Counted from the first letter of the stretch, positions 16,546 through 25,661 are shown. The stretch is 64,000 nt of DNA from Mycobacterium branderi (GCF_010728725.1 NZ_AP022606.1:2852001-2916000); one strand, 5' to 3'. Made by a program: numbers and translations. The notes: generated by a model from the sequence alone, not told the origin.

Positions 16546-19448
16546 TCACCGATCATCACGCCCGTCCGAAATTCATGCGGTTCGTCCGCAGGTTTGCGGT
16601 GCCGATCATCGTGGCCTGGCTGCTGCTGACGGTCGCCGTGAACGTGCTTGTGCCGCCGATCGAATCGGTCGCGAGAAGCCACGCCGTGACGATGTCGCCG
16701 CAAGATGCGCCGGCGATGATCGCCGCCAAGCGCATCGGCGCGAAGTTCCACGAATCGGATTCCGACAGCATCGCGATGGTGGTATTGGAAAGCGACCAAC
16801 AACTCGGCGAGCACGCGCACCGGTACTACGACGGGCTGGTGGAAAAGCTGCAGGCCGACTACCAACACGTGCAGCATGTCCACAACGTGTGGGGGGATCC
16901 GCTGACTGCTGCCGGCGTTCAGAGCCGCGACGGCAAAGCCGCGTATGTCCAACTCAATCTGGCCGGCAACCAGGGCAGCACCTTGGGCAACGAGTCGGTC
17001 AAGGCGGTCCGCGACGTCGTCGACGGTTCAGCGCCGCCTCAGGGACTCAAGGTGTACGTCACCGGACCGGCGGCGCTGACCACGGACATGAACGAAGCCG
17101 CCGATAAGAGCATGTTCAAGATGATGGGTGTAACCGGCGTGGTCATCATGATCATGCTGTTCATCACCTACCGTTCGATCAGCACGGTGCTCCTCGTTCT
17201 GGTGATGGTCGGTTTCGAAATGGGTACGGCGCGAGGCGTTGTCGCGATCCTCGGGAACTACGGCCTGCTGGGGTTTTCCACATTCGTGGTGGCCATGCTG
17301 TCCTCACTGGCGATCGCGGCGGGAACCGACTACGCGATATTCCTCATCGGCCGATATCACGAGGCACGGCAGGCCGGCGAAGACCGGGAAACGGCGTACT
17401 ACACGATGTTTCGCGGGACCTACCATGTCATCTTGGGCTCCGGGCTGACGATCGCCGGCGCGACTTTCTGCCTGCACCTGGCGCGACTGTCGTACTTCAA
17501 GGCGCTGGGCATCCCGTCCGCGCTGGGGCTGCTCGTGGTGATAGCGGGAGCGCTGACCGTGGGGCCGGCCGTTGTCGCGGTGGCCAGCCGGTTCGGGCTG
17601 CTGGAGCCGAAGCGGATGGCCAAGACCCGCGGGTGGCGGCGCATCGGCGCCGCGGCCGTGCGTTGGCCCGCTCCGGTGTTCGCCACTTCGTTGGCCATCG
17701 CCATCGTCGGCATCCTGATCATGCCGAGCATGAAGGTCAGCTACAACGATCGCTTCTACATACCCCACGCTCTGCCCTCGAACGTCGGATATACGGCGGC
17801 AGAGCGCCACTTCAGCGCAGCCACAATGAATCCCGATATCCTGATGGTCGAAAGTGATCACGATATGCGGAACACCGGCGACATGATCATCTTGGATCGG
17901 ATTTCCAAAGACATCTTCCGTTCACCGGGAATCGCGATGGTGCAAAGCATCACCCGGCCGTTGGGCGGGCCGATTGAGCACACGTCAATACCGTTCCAGA
18001 TCAGTGCCGGGTCGATTCCGATACGAGAGAACCTGCAGTTCATGAAGGACCGGTCGGCCGACATGCTCACGATGAGCAACGACCTCGGTGCCATGATCAG
18101 CTCGATCGAGCGCATGTACGGCCTGATGGGACAGATGAGCGATACCACGCATCACATGCTCGGCGACATGAACGAAATGAAGGCCACCGTGGACGAGATG
18201 CGGGACCATCTAGCAGATTTCGACGATTTCGCGCGACCGTTCCGCAGCTACCTGTACTGGGAGCCGCACTGCTTCGACATTCCCGTCTGCTGGGCGTCGA
18301 GATCGGTGTTCGAGGCAATCGACGGTGTCGACAAGTTCAGCGACGACATGAGAGCGCTTTTGAACGACGTGAGCAGCATCGACACGATACTGCCGCAGAT
18401 ACGCCAACAGTTCCCGCCGATCATCGCCGTCGCGCAATCCATGCGCGCCAGCTTGCTGACCATGCAGAGCAGCTTCTCGGGTTTGATCACGCAAATGTCG
18501 AAGATGACCGACACGGCGAGCGCGATGGGTGAGGCGTTCGACGCCTCCAGGAGTGGCGACTACTTCTACCTGCCGCCAGAAGCATTCGACAATCCTGACT
18601 TTCAGCGCGGTCTGAAACTCTTCCTGTCGCCGGACGGCAAGGCCGCGCGGTTCATCATCACCCACGACACCGACCCGGCAACCCCGGCAGGCATCTCGGC
18701 GGTTATGCCGGAACTGACCGCCGCGCATCAAGCGGTGAAGGGTACCAACCTGACCGACGCCAAGTTCTACCTCACCGGCACTGCGGCCATCTACCGCGAT
18801 ATCCAGTCGGGTTCGCACTACGACCTGCTGATCGTCGGAATAGCTGCGCTCACACTAATTTTCGTCGTCATGGTGATGATCACCCGTGCCCTGGTCGCCT
18901 CCCTGGTGATCGTCGGAACGGTGTTGATCTCGCTGGGCGCAGCCTTCGGGCTCTCGGTCTTGGTCTGGCAGTACATTTTCGGGCTGGCGCTGAACTGGAT
19001 TGCGCCCGTGTTCGGGTTGATCATCCTGCTGGCCGTCGGCTCCGACTACAACCTGCTGCTGGTGTCGCGGTTCCAGGAGGAAATAAGCGCGGGACTGAAG
19101 ACCGGCATCATCCGTTCGGTGGGTGAAACGGGCCAAGTCGTCACCGCGGCGGGCCTGGTGTTCGCCTTCACCATGATGTCCATGGTCGCCAGTGATCTGC
19201 GCTCCATCGGCCAAGCCGGCAGCACGATCGGGCTGGGCCTGCTGTTCGACACCCTGGTCGTGCGCTCGTTGATGACGCCCTCGATTGCCGCGCTATTGGG
19301 ACGCTGGTTCTGGTGGCCGCTGCGGGTGCGCCCGCGCCCGGCCAGCTCCATGCTTCGCCCGTTCGGACCACGACAGCTGGTGCGGTCCCTGCTTCTGGGT
19401 GAGAACGGGGAGGTGGCAAAAACCAACCTCCAGAGCTCCGCCCGTTGA
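16542..19448 (+). CDS. mmpL: MmpL-family RND transporter
   Basis: The 968-residue RND transporter has the MmpL4/MmpL5-type plan: TM1 at about 15-35, a periplasmic domain, TM2-6, a large second periplasmic domain with a long Met-rich helical hairpin (about 500-560 and 600-670), then TM7-12. The proton-relay Asp-Tyr pairs are present in GTDYAIFLIGRYHEAR and GSDYNLLLVSRFQEE. MmpL4/5 with their MmpS partners export siderophores and drugs; the operator in front of this operon suggests instead a thiol-, sulfur- or metal-responsive substrate. It overlaps mmpS by 4 bp. The next gene is convergent, 8 bp away. Confidence 0.95.
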   Translation: MITDHHARPKFMRFVRRFAVPIIVAWLLLTVAVNVLVPPIESVARSHAVTMSPQDAPAMIAAKRIGAKFHESDSDSIAMVVLESDQQLGEHAHRYYDGLVEKLQADYQHVQHVHNVWGDPLTAAGVQSRDGKAAYVQLNLAGNQGSTLGNESVKAVRDVVDGSAPPQGLKVYVTGPAALTTDMNEAADKSMFKMMGVTGVVIMIMLFITYRSISTVLLVLVMVGFEMGTARGVVAILGNYGLLGFSTFVVAMLSSLAIAAGTDYAIFLIGRYHEARQAGEDRETAYYTMFRGTYHVILGSGLTIAGATFCLHLARLSYFKALGIPSALGLLVVIAGALTVGPAVVAVASRFGLLEPKRMAKTRGWRRIGAAAVRWPAPVFATSLAIAIVGILIMPSMKVSYNDRFYIPHALPSNVGYTAAERHFSAATMNPDILMVESDHDMRNTGDMIILDRISKDIFRSPGIAMVQSITRPLGGPIEHTSIPFQISAGSIPIRENLQFMKDRSADMLTMSNDLGAMISSIERMYGLMGQMSDTTHHMLGDMNEMKATVDEMRDHLADFDDFARPFRSYLYWEPHCFDIPVCWASRSVFEAIDGVDKFSDDMRALLNDVSSIDTILPQIRQQFPPIIAVAQSMRASLLTMQSSFSGLITQMSKMTDTASAMGEAFDASRSGDYFYLPPEAFDNPDFQRGLKLFLSPDGKAARFIITHDTDPATPAGISAVMPELTAAHQAVKGTNLTDAKFYLTGTAAIYRDIQSGSHYDLLIVGIAALTLIFVVMVMITRALVASLVIVGTVLISLGAAFGLSVLVWQYIFGLALNWIAPVFGLIILLAVGSDYNLLLVSRFQEEISAGLKTGIIRSVGETGQVVTAAGLVFAFTMMSMVASDLRSIGQAGSTIGLGLLFDTLVVRSLMTPSIAALLGRWFWWPLRVRPRPASSMLRPFGPRQLVRSLLLGENGEVAKTNLQSSAR

Positions 19449-19456
19449 CGCCCGGG

Positions 19457-20443
19457 TCACAGCGATGCGGTCAGCGCCTGCAGCGCCTGGGCGGCGGTGT
19501 ATCGCGGCGTCCAGCCGAGTTGCGTCTTGGCCTTGGTGGTGTCCATCACCAGCGGCGTGCGCAAAGTTTGCAACCACTCCACGAAGGACGGAACGAACGG
19601 TAGCCACGCGATGGCCGCAGCCGCGAACGTCGCTGCGGCGGCTGGTATTCGCACTGGCCGCCCGCCGAGCGCCGCGATCACCCGGGACGTGGATACCACG
19701 CCGTCCCCGGCGATGTTGTAGGCACCCGGCGGCGCCGCGGTGGTGACCGCGCACGCGATGGCCGTCGCGACGTCGGTGGGATGTACCAGCTGCAGCGGAG
19801 TGCCGGGGTCGGGGATCAGCGGCTTGAGAATCGGCAGCATCCGGGTCGCGCCGGCCAGGTAGGGGACCTGGTTCCACGGCATCGCCTCGGCCAGTAGGCG
19901 TGCTCCGGGGCCGGCGACGATGCACGGGCGCAGAACGAATGCCTGCAGCTGTGATCCGGTGGTGGCTTCGGCGAGCGCGGCTTCGCAGGCCGCCTTCTGT
20001 GCGGAATAGTAGTGCGCCGCTGAGCCCCGGGGCGGGACCTGCTCGGTGAGCGGAACGGGATTGTCGGAGTGGTAACCGTATACGGCCACCGACGAGGTGT
20101 ACACCAGGCGACGCGGGCGCCCGTGAGCGGCACCGGCTGCACAGGCTTGGAAGACGTTGCGACAGCCGGTCAGGTTGACGCGTCGAGTCTCCTTGCGGGA
20201 GCCCATGATGACGAATGCGAGATGGAGCACCACATCGGCGTCGGCAATCAGCGCGGCCACCGCGTCGGGATCGCCGATGTCGCCCTGTTGGTAGCTGGTC
20301 TTCGTCCAACCCAGTGACGACGGGTCGAAGGGCCGGCGCGCCATGCCGACGATGCGGTCCACCGCCGGATCGCTTTCCAAGGCCAGCACCGCCGCGGTGC
20401 CGATCTGTCCGGTGGGGCCGGTGACGGCCACGCTCAGTCCCAT
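19457..20443 (-). CDS. NAD(P)-dependent sugar epimerase/dehydratase-like (extended SDR)
   Basis: The 328-residue extended short-chain dehydrogenase has the nucleotide-binding TGPTGQIG (8-15), active-site YTSSVAVYG and the catalytic YxxxK in YYSAQK. The C-terminal substrate domain ends QLGWTPRYTAAQAL, as in UDP-sugar epimerases and related reductases. Many mycobacterial paralogues exist and substrate is not predictable. Two good DosR-like boxes (20528-20547 and 20553-20572) lie 85-129 bp upstream, implying hypoxia control. Confidence 0.87.
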   Translation of the reverse strand: MGLSVAVTGPTGQIGTAAVLALESDPAVDRIVGMARRPFDPSSLGWTKTSYQQGDIGDPDAVAALIADADVVLHLAFVIMGSRKETRRVNLTGCRNVFQACAAGAAHGRPRRLVYTSSVAVYGYHSDNPVPLTEQVPPRGSAAHYYSAQKAACEAALAEATTGSQLQAFVLRPCIVAGPGARLLAEAMPWNQVPYLAGATRMLPILKPLIPDPGTPLQLVHPTDVATAIACAVTTAAPPGAYNIAGDGVVSTSRVIAALGGRPVRIPAAAATFAAAAIAWLPFVPSFVEWLQTLRTPLVMDTTKAKTQLGWTPRYTAAQALQALTASL

Positions 20444-20527
20444 GAAATACCGCCTTCGCTAAGGCGCTGAAGGCTTTTCAGAAAGTTGTTTTCGTCTTCG
20501 AGCATGCGCCGGTCACCGGTCGAGAGC

Positions 20528-20572
20528 GCAGAGTCTTTAGTCCCCGCCGTCGGCGCTCAAGGTCCCGAAACG
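20528..20572. promoter_or_regulatory. Two DosR boxes upstream of the epimerase gene
   Basis: gcagagtctttagtccccgc (20528-20547) carries the core AGTCTTTAGTCCCC; gcgctcaaggtcccgaaacg (20553-20572) has one strong arm. They lie between the epimerase start (20443) and the end of the AhpD-like gene (20632). Confidence 0.72.
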
Positions 20573-20631
20573 ACCGCTCGGTATCGACGGTCGGTTGACA
20601 TCCTTAGCTGTGTCGGGAATAGGCGGTGAAC

Positions 20632-21012
20632 TCAGCCCGCCGTGGTGCCGACCTCGGCGTCGGCGAATTCGCAGAACGCGTCGTACGCGCGAGCGCCGTA
20701 GATAGTGGCCGGCCCGCCATGCATTTGAATGCTGACGCCGATGGCCTCGGCGGCTTCCTGTCTTGTCGCTCCAGCGCGGGCCGCCCCCCGGGCGTGTGAG
20801 GCAATGCAGCCGTCGCATCCGGCCACAATGCCGATGGCCAGCGCGATGAGCTCCTTGGCCTTCTTGTCCAATGCGCCAGAAGCCAGTGCAGCCGTCTGCA
20901 TCTCTGCGAATCCGCGGTAGACCTCCGGGATCATTTGCCGCAGAGCGCGGTGCTGGGGATTCAGGTCGTTGAGTACGTCGTGGTAGTGGTTGTTGTCGTT
21001 CATGTGCTCCAT
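20632..21012 (-). CDS. Carboxymuconolactone decarboxylase/AhpD-like protein
   Basis: The 126-residue protein has the AhpD core: CDGC (66-69, CxxC) followed by His73 in IASHARGAARAGA, then EAAEAIGVSIQMHGGPA. AhpD-type proteins are alkylhydroperoxidase or disulfide-reductase partners, while other members of the family are decarboxylases without CxxC; here the redox pair and His are both present. The start is the ATG at 21012 or 21003. It is divergent from the CsoR-family gene, and an ATACCC-N4-GGGTAT operator lies 8 bp upstream of its start, so it should be repressed by that regulator. Confidence 0.9.
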   Translation of the reverse strand: MEHMNDNNHYHDVLNDLNPQHRALRQMIPEVYRGFAEMQTAALASGALDKKAKELIALAIGIVAGCDGCIASHARGAARAGATRQEAAEAIGVSIQMHGGPATIYGARAYDAFCEFADAEVGTTAG

Positions 21013-21019
21013 GATACGG

Positions 21020-21035
21020 ATACCCTAGGGGGTAT
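21020..21035. promoter_or_regulatory. CsoR-family operator at the AhpD-like gene
   Basis: ATACCCTAGGGGGTAT is a 16 bp inverted repeat with the same spacing as sites 15984-15999 and 21076-21091. It lies directly upstream of the AhpD-like start. Confidence 0.78.
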
Positions 21036-21075
21036 ACAAGTCGAAAGTGGACTTTGCGTGTCACGGCAATCGGTT

Positions 21076-21091
21076 ATACCCCCTGGGGTAC
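21076..21091. promoter_or_regulatory. CsoR-family operator at the regulator gene
   Basis: ATACCCCCTGGGGTAC, 35 bp before the regulator's GTG, fits autoregulation. Together with 21020-21035 it occupies the 114 bp divergent promoter region. Confidence 0.78.
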
Positions 21092-21123
21092 GATGGTCTT
21101 GTTGGATTACAGAAGGGGCGTAA

Positions 21124-21396
<273 letters not shown>

Positions 21397-21464
21397 GCCT
21401 CACCGAGCATGGCCCGGTCCAATATCGTCCGTCGAGAACGTCCTTTGACATTCAAGGAGTACCA

Positions 21465-21878
21465 ATGACTTTGGCTTTGAGCACTAGACTTCACACTTCT
21501 TTCCAGGACGCCGTGGAGCGGACCAGTCAGGCCCTGGCTGATCAAGGTTTCGGCGTGCTGACCACAATCGACGTCAAGGCCACGCTGAAGCAAAAGCTTG
21601 GTGAGGACATGGAGGACTATCTGATCCTGGGCGCCTGCAACCCGGCGTTGGCGCACCGGGCCCTAGCGGTGGATCGCCAGATCGGCCAGCTATTGCCGTG
21701 CAACGTCGTGGTGCGAGCCGACCCCCACGGCGACGCAGTTCTCGTCGAGGCCATGGACCCGCAAATCATGGTCCAGGTGACCGGGCAACCAGGAGCGCTG
21801 CAGGATGTCGCCGACCAAGCCGCCGCCAAACTCCACGCCGCCATCAGCGCACTCGGCCAAGCCGGTGAGACAAACTAG
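21465..21878 (+). CDS. DUF302 protein
   Basis: The 137-residue protein matches the DUF302 fold family: FQDAVERTSQALADQGFGVLTTIDVKATLKQKLG, then YLILGACNPALAHRALAVD and LLPCNVVVR. The family's conserved GACNP and LLPCNV segments each keep their Cys. DUF302 proteins are often encoded beside CsoR-family repressors or sulfur-metabolism genes; no enzymatic role is established. It has a good AAGGAG ribosome-binding site and is probably co-transcribed with the regulator. Confidence 0.9.
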   Translation: MTLALSTRLHTSFQDAVERTSQALADQGFGVLTTIDVKATLKQKLGEDMEDYLILGACNPALAHRALAVDRQIGQLLPCNVVVRADPHGDAVLVEAMDPQIMVQVTGQPGALQDVADQAAAKLHAAISALGQAGETN

Positions 21879-22026
21879 CGCCATGCGACAAAACCGATCC
21901 GCGAGGGCGACTGTGCCCCAAGCATTCCGGAGGCCGCCGGCCACCATCAGCGGCAGCGCGACTCCGGTCGTGGACGGCCTCACGGTACAAAAGCCGGGTG
22001 GTCAGTCACTTTGCGGGGCAATAGGG

Positions 22027-22116
22027 GATCTGCTCGAAGGCGGATTCCCCGTCTTGGGACGGTGGGTCAAACGAGGTCCTACTGAACCTCATTACTTCCT
22101 GCCCTTCGAGCAGATC
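22027..22116 (-). ncRNA. Candidate structured RNA downstream of DosR-like boxes
   Basis: The arms gatctgctcgaagg (22027-22040) and ccttcgagcagatc (22103-22116) are perfectly complementary over 14 bp and enclose 62 nt. Leftward transcription from the DosR-like boxes at 22152-22193 would place the hairpin at or near the RNA 5' end. M. tuberculosis has a DosR-dependent small RNA (DrrS/MTS1338) with a stable 5' hairpin, so the idea has precedent, but no sequence homology is claimed. It could instead be a terminator for a convergent transcript or a mobile-element remnant. Confidence 0.35.
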
Positions 22117-22151
22117 GCAATACCTACTGTCCGCTTGCACCGTTCTGGGCT

Positions 22152-22193
22152 GTAGGGCCGAAGGTCCTTTCGTCTACGTCCGAAGGTCCCGGC
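22152..22193. promoter_or_regulatory. Two DosR boxes with no protein-coding target
   Basis: gtagggccgaaggtcctttc (22152-22171) and ctacgtccgaaggtcccggc (22174-22193) both fit the DosR pattern and are 22 bp apart, two helical turns. They lie downstream of nrdZ's stop (22257); rightward transcription would be antisense to nrdZ, leftward would enter the hairpin region. Confidence 0.68.
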
Positions 22194-22256
22194 GTACGCT
22201 GGCACGCATTGGTCGGGTCGACGGTCATCCCAAACCGCGGGTAGGTCTGCGCCCGC

Positions 22257-24359
22257 TCAGAATTCACAGATGCGGCCAACACAGCCGCCGGCGAAGTCGC
22301 TGTCGGCCTGCGGAATTGCGGGTTCCGGCGCGGCGAAGCTGAGTACCTGGCCTTGGCGGCTGCCGTAGCGGTAAACGGTGATGCCCTTGGCTTTTGCCTT
22401 CCAAGCAGCCAGGTAGATCCGGCGAATATCCTCGACGGTCGCGTCGGCGGGCAGGTTGATCGTCTTGGATACGGCTGCGTCGACATGGCGCTGGATGGCG
22501 GCCTGCATGCGTAGATGCCACTCGGGTGCGATCTCGGCTGCGGTGGGGAAGGCCGCCCGCACCTCGGCCGGCAGGTGCGGATAACCACGCACGCCGCCAC
22601 GTTGTGCGATCTCGGTGATCAGTTCGTCGCGGTAGAAGCCGCGGTCGCGAGCCAGCCGGTCGAAGCACGGGTTGACCTCCAGCAGGTGCCTGCCCATGAT
22701 CGCGCGGGTGAAGGCGATCGCGAACATCGGCTCGATCCCGGCGGTGGTGCCGGCGATCAGTGAAATCGTGCCGGTCGGGGCGATCGAGGTGATCTGAGAA
22801 TTGCGCAGTGGCCCAGAGCCAGCCCACCGGCTGTCAGCGATCGCCGGAAACGAGCCACGCTCGTCGCCAAGTTGCGTCGACACGATGTGTCCCGCCTGCT
22901 GGATGCGGCGAGTGACTCGGCCGGCCAACCGTACGCCCTGTTCGCTGTCGTACGGGATGCCCAGGCTGGCCAGCATTTCTGCTAACCCCATGACACCCAG
23001 CCCGATCTTGCGCGTCGCCCGGGTGGCTTCGCCGAGTTCGGCAAAGGGGTAACGGCTGACGTCGATGACGTCATCGAGGAACCGAACCGCCAGCCCCACG
23101 ACCTCGGTCAGTCGATCCCAGTCGACGCGTCCGTGGCTGGTCATGCGGGCCAGGTTGATAGACCCGAGGTTGCAGGACTCGTAAGGCAGAAGTGGTACCT
23201 CGCCGCACGGATTAGTCGCCTCGATTCTGCCCAGGCCGGGCAGCGGGTTGGCGCGGTTGATGGTGTCGACAAACACCAGTCCCGGGTCGCCGCAAGCATG
23301 CGCCGCTTCGCAAATCGCGGCGAACAGCTGCGCTGCGCGCACCCGGGCGACCGTTTTGCCGGTTCGGGGATTGACCAAACGGTGGGTGCCGTCGCGTTCG
23401 ACGGCCCGCAGAAACGCGTTGCTGACACCGACGGAAAGGTTGAAATGGGTGAGCTCGTACGGTGATTGGGCCTTGGCAGTGACGAAATCGTAGATGTCTG
23501 GGTGCGAACAGTCCAGCACGGCCATGCACGCACCGCGGCGACGCCCGCCCATCGAGACCACGCTCGCGGCGGTGTCGTATAGCCGGAGGAACGATACTGG
23601 GCCGCTGGCCGTGCCGCCGGTGCCGGCCACGCGATCGCCCGCCGGCCGCAGATGGGTGAAGGTGTAGCCGGTGCCACCACCGGCACGTTGAATCTCGGCT
23701 GCGTGCCCGAGTGTGGTGAAAATCGAACGAATCGAATCCTCGACGGGCAGAACAAAACATCCCGCGAGCAAGCCAAGATCGGTGCCGGCGTTCATCAGCG
23801 TCGGCGAATTCGGCAGGAACTCCAGTCTCCGCAGCCGCGTGGAAAATTCTTCAGCCCAGCGCCGCGATGAGCCGCGCTGGTAGCGGTCCTCAGCGGCGGC
23901 GACAAAGGTCGCTACCCGGTCCATCATCTCGCCCGTCGACTCCACCGGGCGGTCGTTTTCGTCGCGGAGCAGGTAGCGTTCCCGCAGCACGGTCGCCGCT
24001 GCCAAACTCAGCTTGAGCTCATCGCGTACCTCCAACAGCTCTTTGGCCGAACGTAATTCGGCGCGGCGCTGCCGGTACAGGATGTATGCGCGCGCCACGT
24101 CGTCGAAGCCGGCCGCAGAGAGCTTCTCCTCGACGAGATCCTGAATTGCCTCGACGGTCGCGGTGTCCCGCCGTCGCTGTGCCAGCGAATCGGCAACCGC
24201 GGCAGCCACGCCGGCGGCCAGGTCCGGATCCGGCCTTCCGGTTTCGCGTGCCGCCCGCGCGATCGCGGTTTCGATCCTGGCCAGGTCGAAGGTCACCAGC
24301 CGCCCGTCGCGCCGGCGGACCCGCGCCGGCCACCGGACAGCAGGGCGCATTGTTCTCAT
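22257..24359 (-). CDS. nrdZ: Adenosylcobalamin-dependent ribonucleotide reductase, class II
   Basis: The 700-residue enzyme is close in length to M. tuberculosis NrdZ (Rv0570, 692 aa), a DosR-regulon member. It has an N-terminal ATP-cone-like region (residues about 10-100), the conserved LPNSPTLMN, the first redox Cys in GLLAGCFVLP, the radical-site NPCGEVPLLPYESCNLGSINL, APTGTISLIAGTT and a C-terminal redox Cys pair (GGCVGRICEF). Class II enzymes use coenzyme B12 and need no oxygen, so they can make deoxynucleotides under hypoxia. No cobalamin riboswitch was noticed. It lies 15 bp after the SRPBCC gene on the same strand, so the DosR boxes at 25091-25160 may drive both. Confidence 0.96.
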   Translation of the reverse strand: MRTMRPAVRWPARVRRRDGRLVTFDLARIETAIARAARETGRPDPDLAAGVAAAVADSLAQRRRDTATVEAIQDLVEEKLSAAGFDDVARAYILYRQRRAELRSAKELLEVRDELKLSLAAATVLRERYLLRDENDRPVESTGEMMDRVATFVAAAEDRYQRGSSRRWAEEFSTRLRRLEFLPNSPTLMNAGTDLGLLAGCFVLPVEDSIRSIFTTLGHAAEIQRAGGGTGYTFTHLRPAGDRVAGTGGTASGPVSFLRLYDTAASVVSMGGRRRGACMAVLDCSHPDIYDFVTAKAQSPYELTHFNLSVGVSNAFLRAVERDGTHRLVNPRTGKTVARVRAAQLFAAICEAAHACGDPGLVFVDTINRANPLPGLGRIEATNPCGEVPLLPYESCNLGSINLARMTSHGRVDWDRLTEVVGLAVRFLDDVIDVSRYPFAELGEATRATRKIGLGVMGLAEMLASLGIPYDSEQGVRLAGRVTRRIQQAGHIVSTQLGDERGSFPAIADSRWAGSGPLRNSQITSIAPTGTISLIAGTTAGIEPMFAIAFTRAIMGRHLLEVNPCFDRLARDRGFYRDELITEIAQRGGVRGYPHLPAEVRAAFPTAAEIAPEWHLRMQAAIQRHVDAAVSKTINLPADATVEDIRRIYLAAWKAKAKGITVYRYGSRQGQVLSFAAPEPAIPQADSDFAGGCVGRICEF

Positions 24360-24374
24360 CGTTCGAGTATCGGA

Positions 24375-25058
24375 CTATCGAGCAGGCTCGGCGCTACGCG
24401 ACTGCGTCGCGGCGCCTTCATTCTCCAATTGTCGACGCCGGTTCTCGGCGCGGCGCTTGATGCCGGTGAGCATGCCGCGCGTCAGCAATGCGGTAACCGG
24501 GCCGGCGAATTCGACCGCAAGTACCTCTCCGGGGTGGCGCATTCCAGCCCGGCGGCGAATGACCAGCCGGCAACGGTCCTCCCAGTGCGGCATGACGTGG
24601 AACGACCACACCGAGTCCCAGGGGAGCTCGGGAGGCCTAGCCCGCAAGACAATCCGCTGTTTCGGTACCAAGTCCGCCACACGCAACACCACGCCGTCGC
24701 GCAGACCCATCCAGCCCTCGGGTGCCAGTCGGACGGCATCGCCGACGTCGAGCCGCTGCCACTCCGGGTGGATACGATGAGCGTTGCGGAATCGCAGTCG
24801 GATCAAATTCTCCAGCGCCTCGAAGCTATAAAGACCACCGCGATCCTGGCCCATCTGCACCAGCCAGGGCCAAACCTCATCGACGGACGCATCGATCGAT
24901 ACCGCCTCGGTTGTCTGCACCGCCGGGGCTTTCACCAGCTCGTCGCCGGGCAGGGCCATTTTGCACTCTTCTTTGGTGGCCCCCCAATTGCGGTAGTAGC
25001 GACGGGCAGCGTACAAGCATGCACCTAACAACCCCAGCCGAACCACGGTGTGCCTCAT
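24375..25058 (-). CDS. SRPBCC-superfamily protein with N-terminal membrane segment
   Basis: The 227-residue protein begins with a short hydrophobic, positively flanked helix (MRHTVVRLGLLGACLYAARRYYR) and continues as a polyketide-cyclase/START-like fold: VSIDASVDEVWPWLVQMGQDRGGLYSFEALENL is the family entry, with VLRVADLVPKQRIVLRAR and the SVWSFHVMPH strand following. Such proteins bind lipids or small hydrophobic ligands; the ligand is unknown. The start at 25058 is chosen because the upstream extension would cross a DosR box. It is divergent from hspX and precedes nrdZ. Confidence 0.85.
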   Translation of the reverse strand: MRHTVVRLGLLGACLYAARRYYRNWGATKEECKMALPGDELVKAPAVQTTEAVSIDASVDEVWPWLVQMGQDRGGLYSFEALENLIRLRFRNAHRIHPEWQRLDVGDAVRLAPEGWMGLRDGVVLRVADLVPKQRIVLRARPPELPWDSVWSFHVMPHWEDRCRLVIRRRAGMRHPGEVLAVEFAGPVTALLTRGMLTGIKRRAENRRRQLENEGAATQSRSAEPAR

Positions 25059-25090
25059 GGCACAACGCTTTCCAGACGTGCCACGGGTTC

Positions 25091-25160
25091 GATAGGGCCG
25101 GAAGTCCTCTGTTGCCCGGGAGTTAACCAATGGCCCGGTGACGTAGGACTTCCGCCCCTA
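25091..25160. promoter_or_regulatory. Two DosR boxes in the divergent hspX promoter region
   Basis: gatagggccggaagtcctct (25091-25110) and acgtaggacttccgccccta (25141-25160) are near mirror images of each other, 50 bp apart. The right-hand one is 70 bp before the hspX ATG; the left-hand one is 33 bp before the SRPBCC start. Multiple boxes at hspX are known from M. tuberculosis. Confidence 0.82.
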
Positions 25161-25229
25161 CTGCGGCGTCGGGTCGGGGTGGTCGAATCGCTGCGTAACC
25201 AAATCCGATCTGTCCGAAGGAGGCAAACT

Positions 25230-25661
25230 ATGACCGCCCTTCCCGTTCAGCGTCAGCCGCGCTCGCGATTTCGGGAGTTCTCTGAGCTGTTCGCGGCGTT
25301 TCCGTCGTTCGCCGGGCTTCGTCCTGTTTTCGACACCCGGTTGATGCGGCTCGAAGACGAGATGAAGGAGGGCCGCTACGAGGTGCGCGCCGAGCTCCCC
25401 GGGGTTGACCCGACCAAGGACGTCGACATCACCGTGCGCGACGGACAGTTGACCATCAAGGCCGAGCGCAGCGAGAAGAAGGATTTCGACGGCCGTTCGG
25501 AGTTTTCCTACGGCTCGTTTGTCCGCACCGTGACACTGCCGCCCGGCGCCGACGAAGATGACGTCAAGGCAACCTATGACAAGGGCATCCTGACGATTTC
25601 GGTGGCGGTTTCGGAGTCCAAGCCCGCCGAAAAACACGTGCCGATCGCGGCAGCGAGCTGA
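25230..25661 (+). CDS. hspX: Alpha-crystallin small heat shock protein HspX/Acr
   Basis: The 143-residue small heat shock protein is strongly similar to M. tuberculosis HspX (Rv2031c, 144 aa). It shares FSELFAAFPSFAGLRP, the RLEDEMKEGRYEVRAELPGVDP entry to the alpha-crystallin domain, DGQLTIKAER and ATYDKGILTISVAVSE. It is an ATP-independent holdase that accumulates in hypoxia and can associate with the cell wall and ribosomes. The start has a strong GAAGGAGG site. A G+C-rich hairpin follows (25673-25711), and the order hspX-Rv2030c-type-pfkB matches M. tuberculosis Rv2031c-Rv2029c. Confidence 0.98.
   Translation: MTALPVQRQPRSRFREFSELFAAFPSFAGLRPVFDTRLMRLEDEMKEGRYEVRAELPGVDPTKDVDITVRDGQLTIKAERSEKKDFDGRSEFSYGSFVRTVTLPPGADEDDVKATYDKGILTISVAVSESKPAEKHVPIAAAS

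Larger units (their letters stand above)
21879..22256. other. 378 bp intergenic stretch with hairpin and two DosR-like boxes
   Basis: No convincing protein gene was found; a 90-codon frame at 21883-22155 (plus) has no recognised motif or good ribosome-binding site. The stretch holds a 14 bp perfect inverted repeat (22027-22040 with 22103-22116) and two DosR-like boxes (22152-22193), described separately. Confidence 0.6.

Noticed and set aside
21883..22155. 90-codon plus-strand ORF after the DUF302 gene
   Set aside because: It has no ribosome-binding site or recognised motif and spans the inverted repeat, so the stretch is better explained as non-coding.
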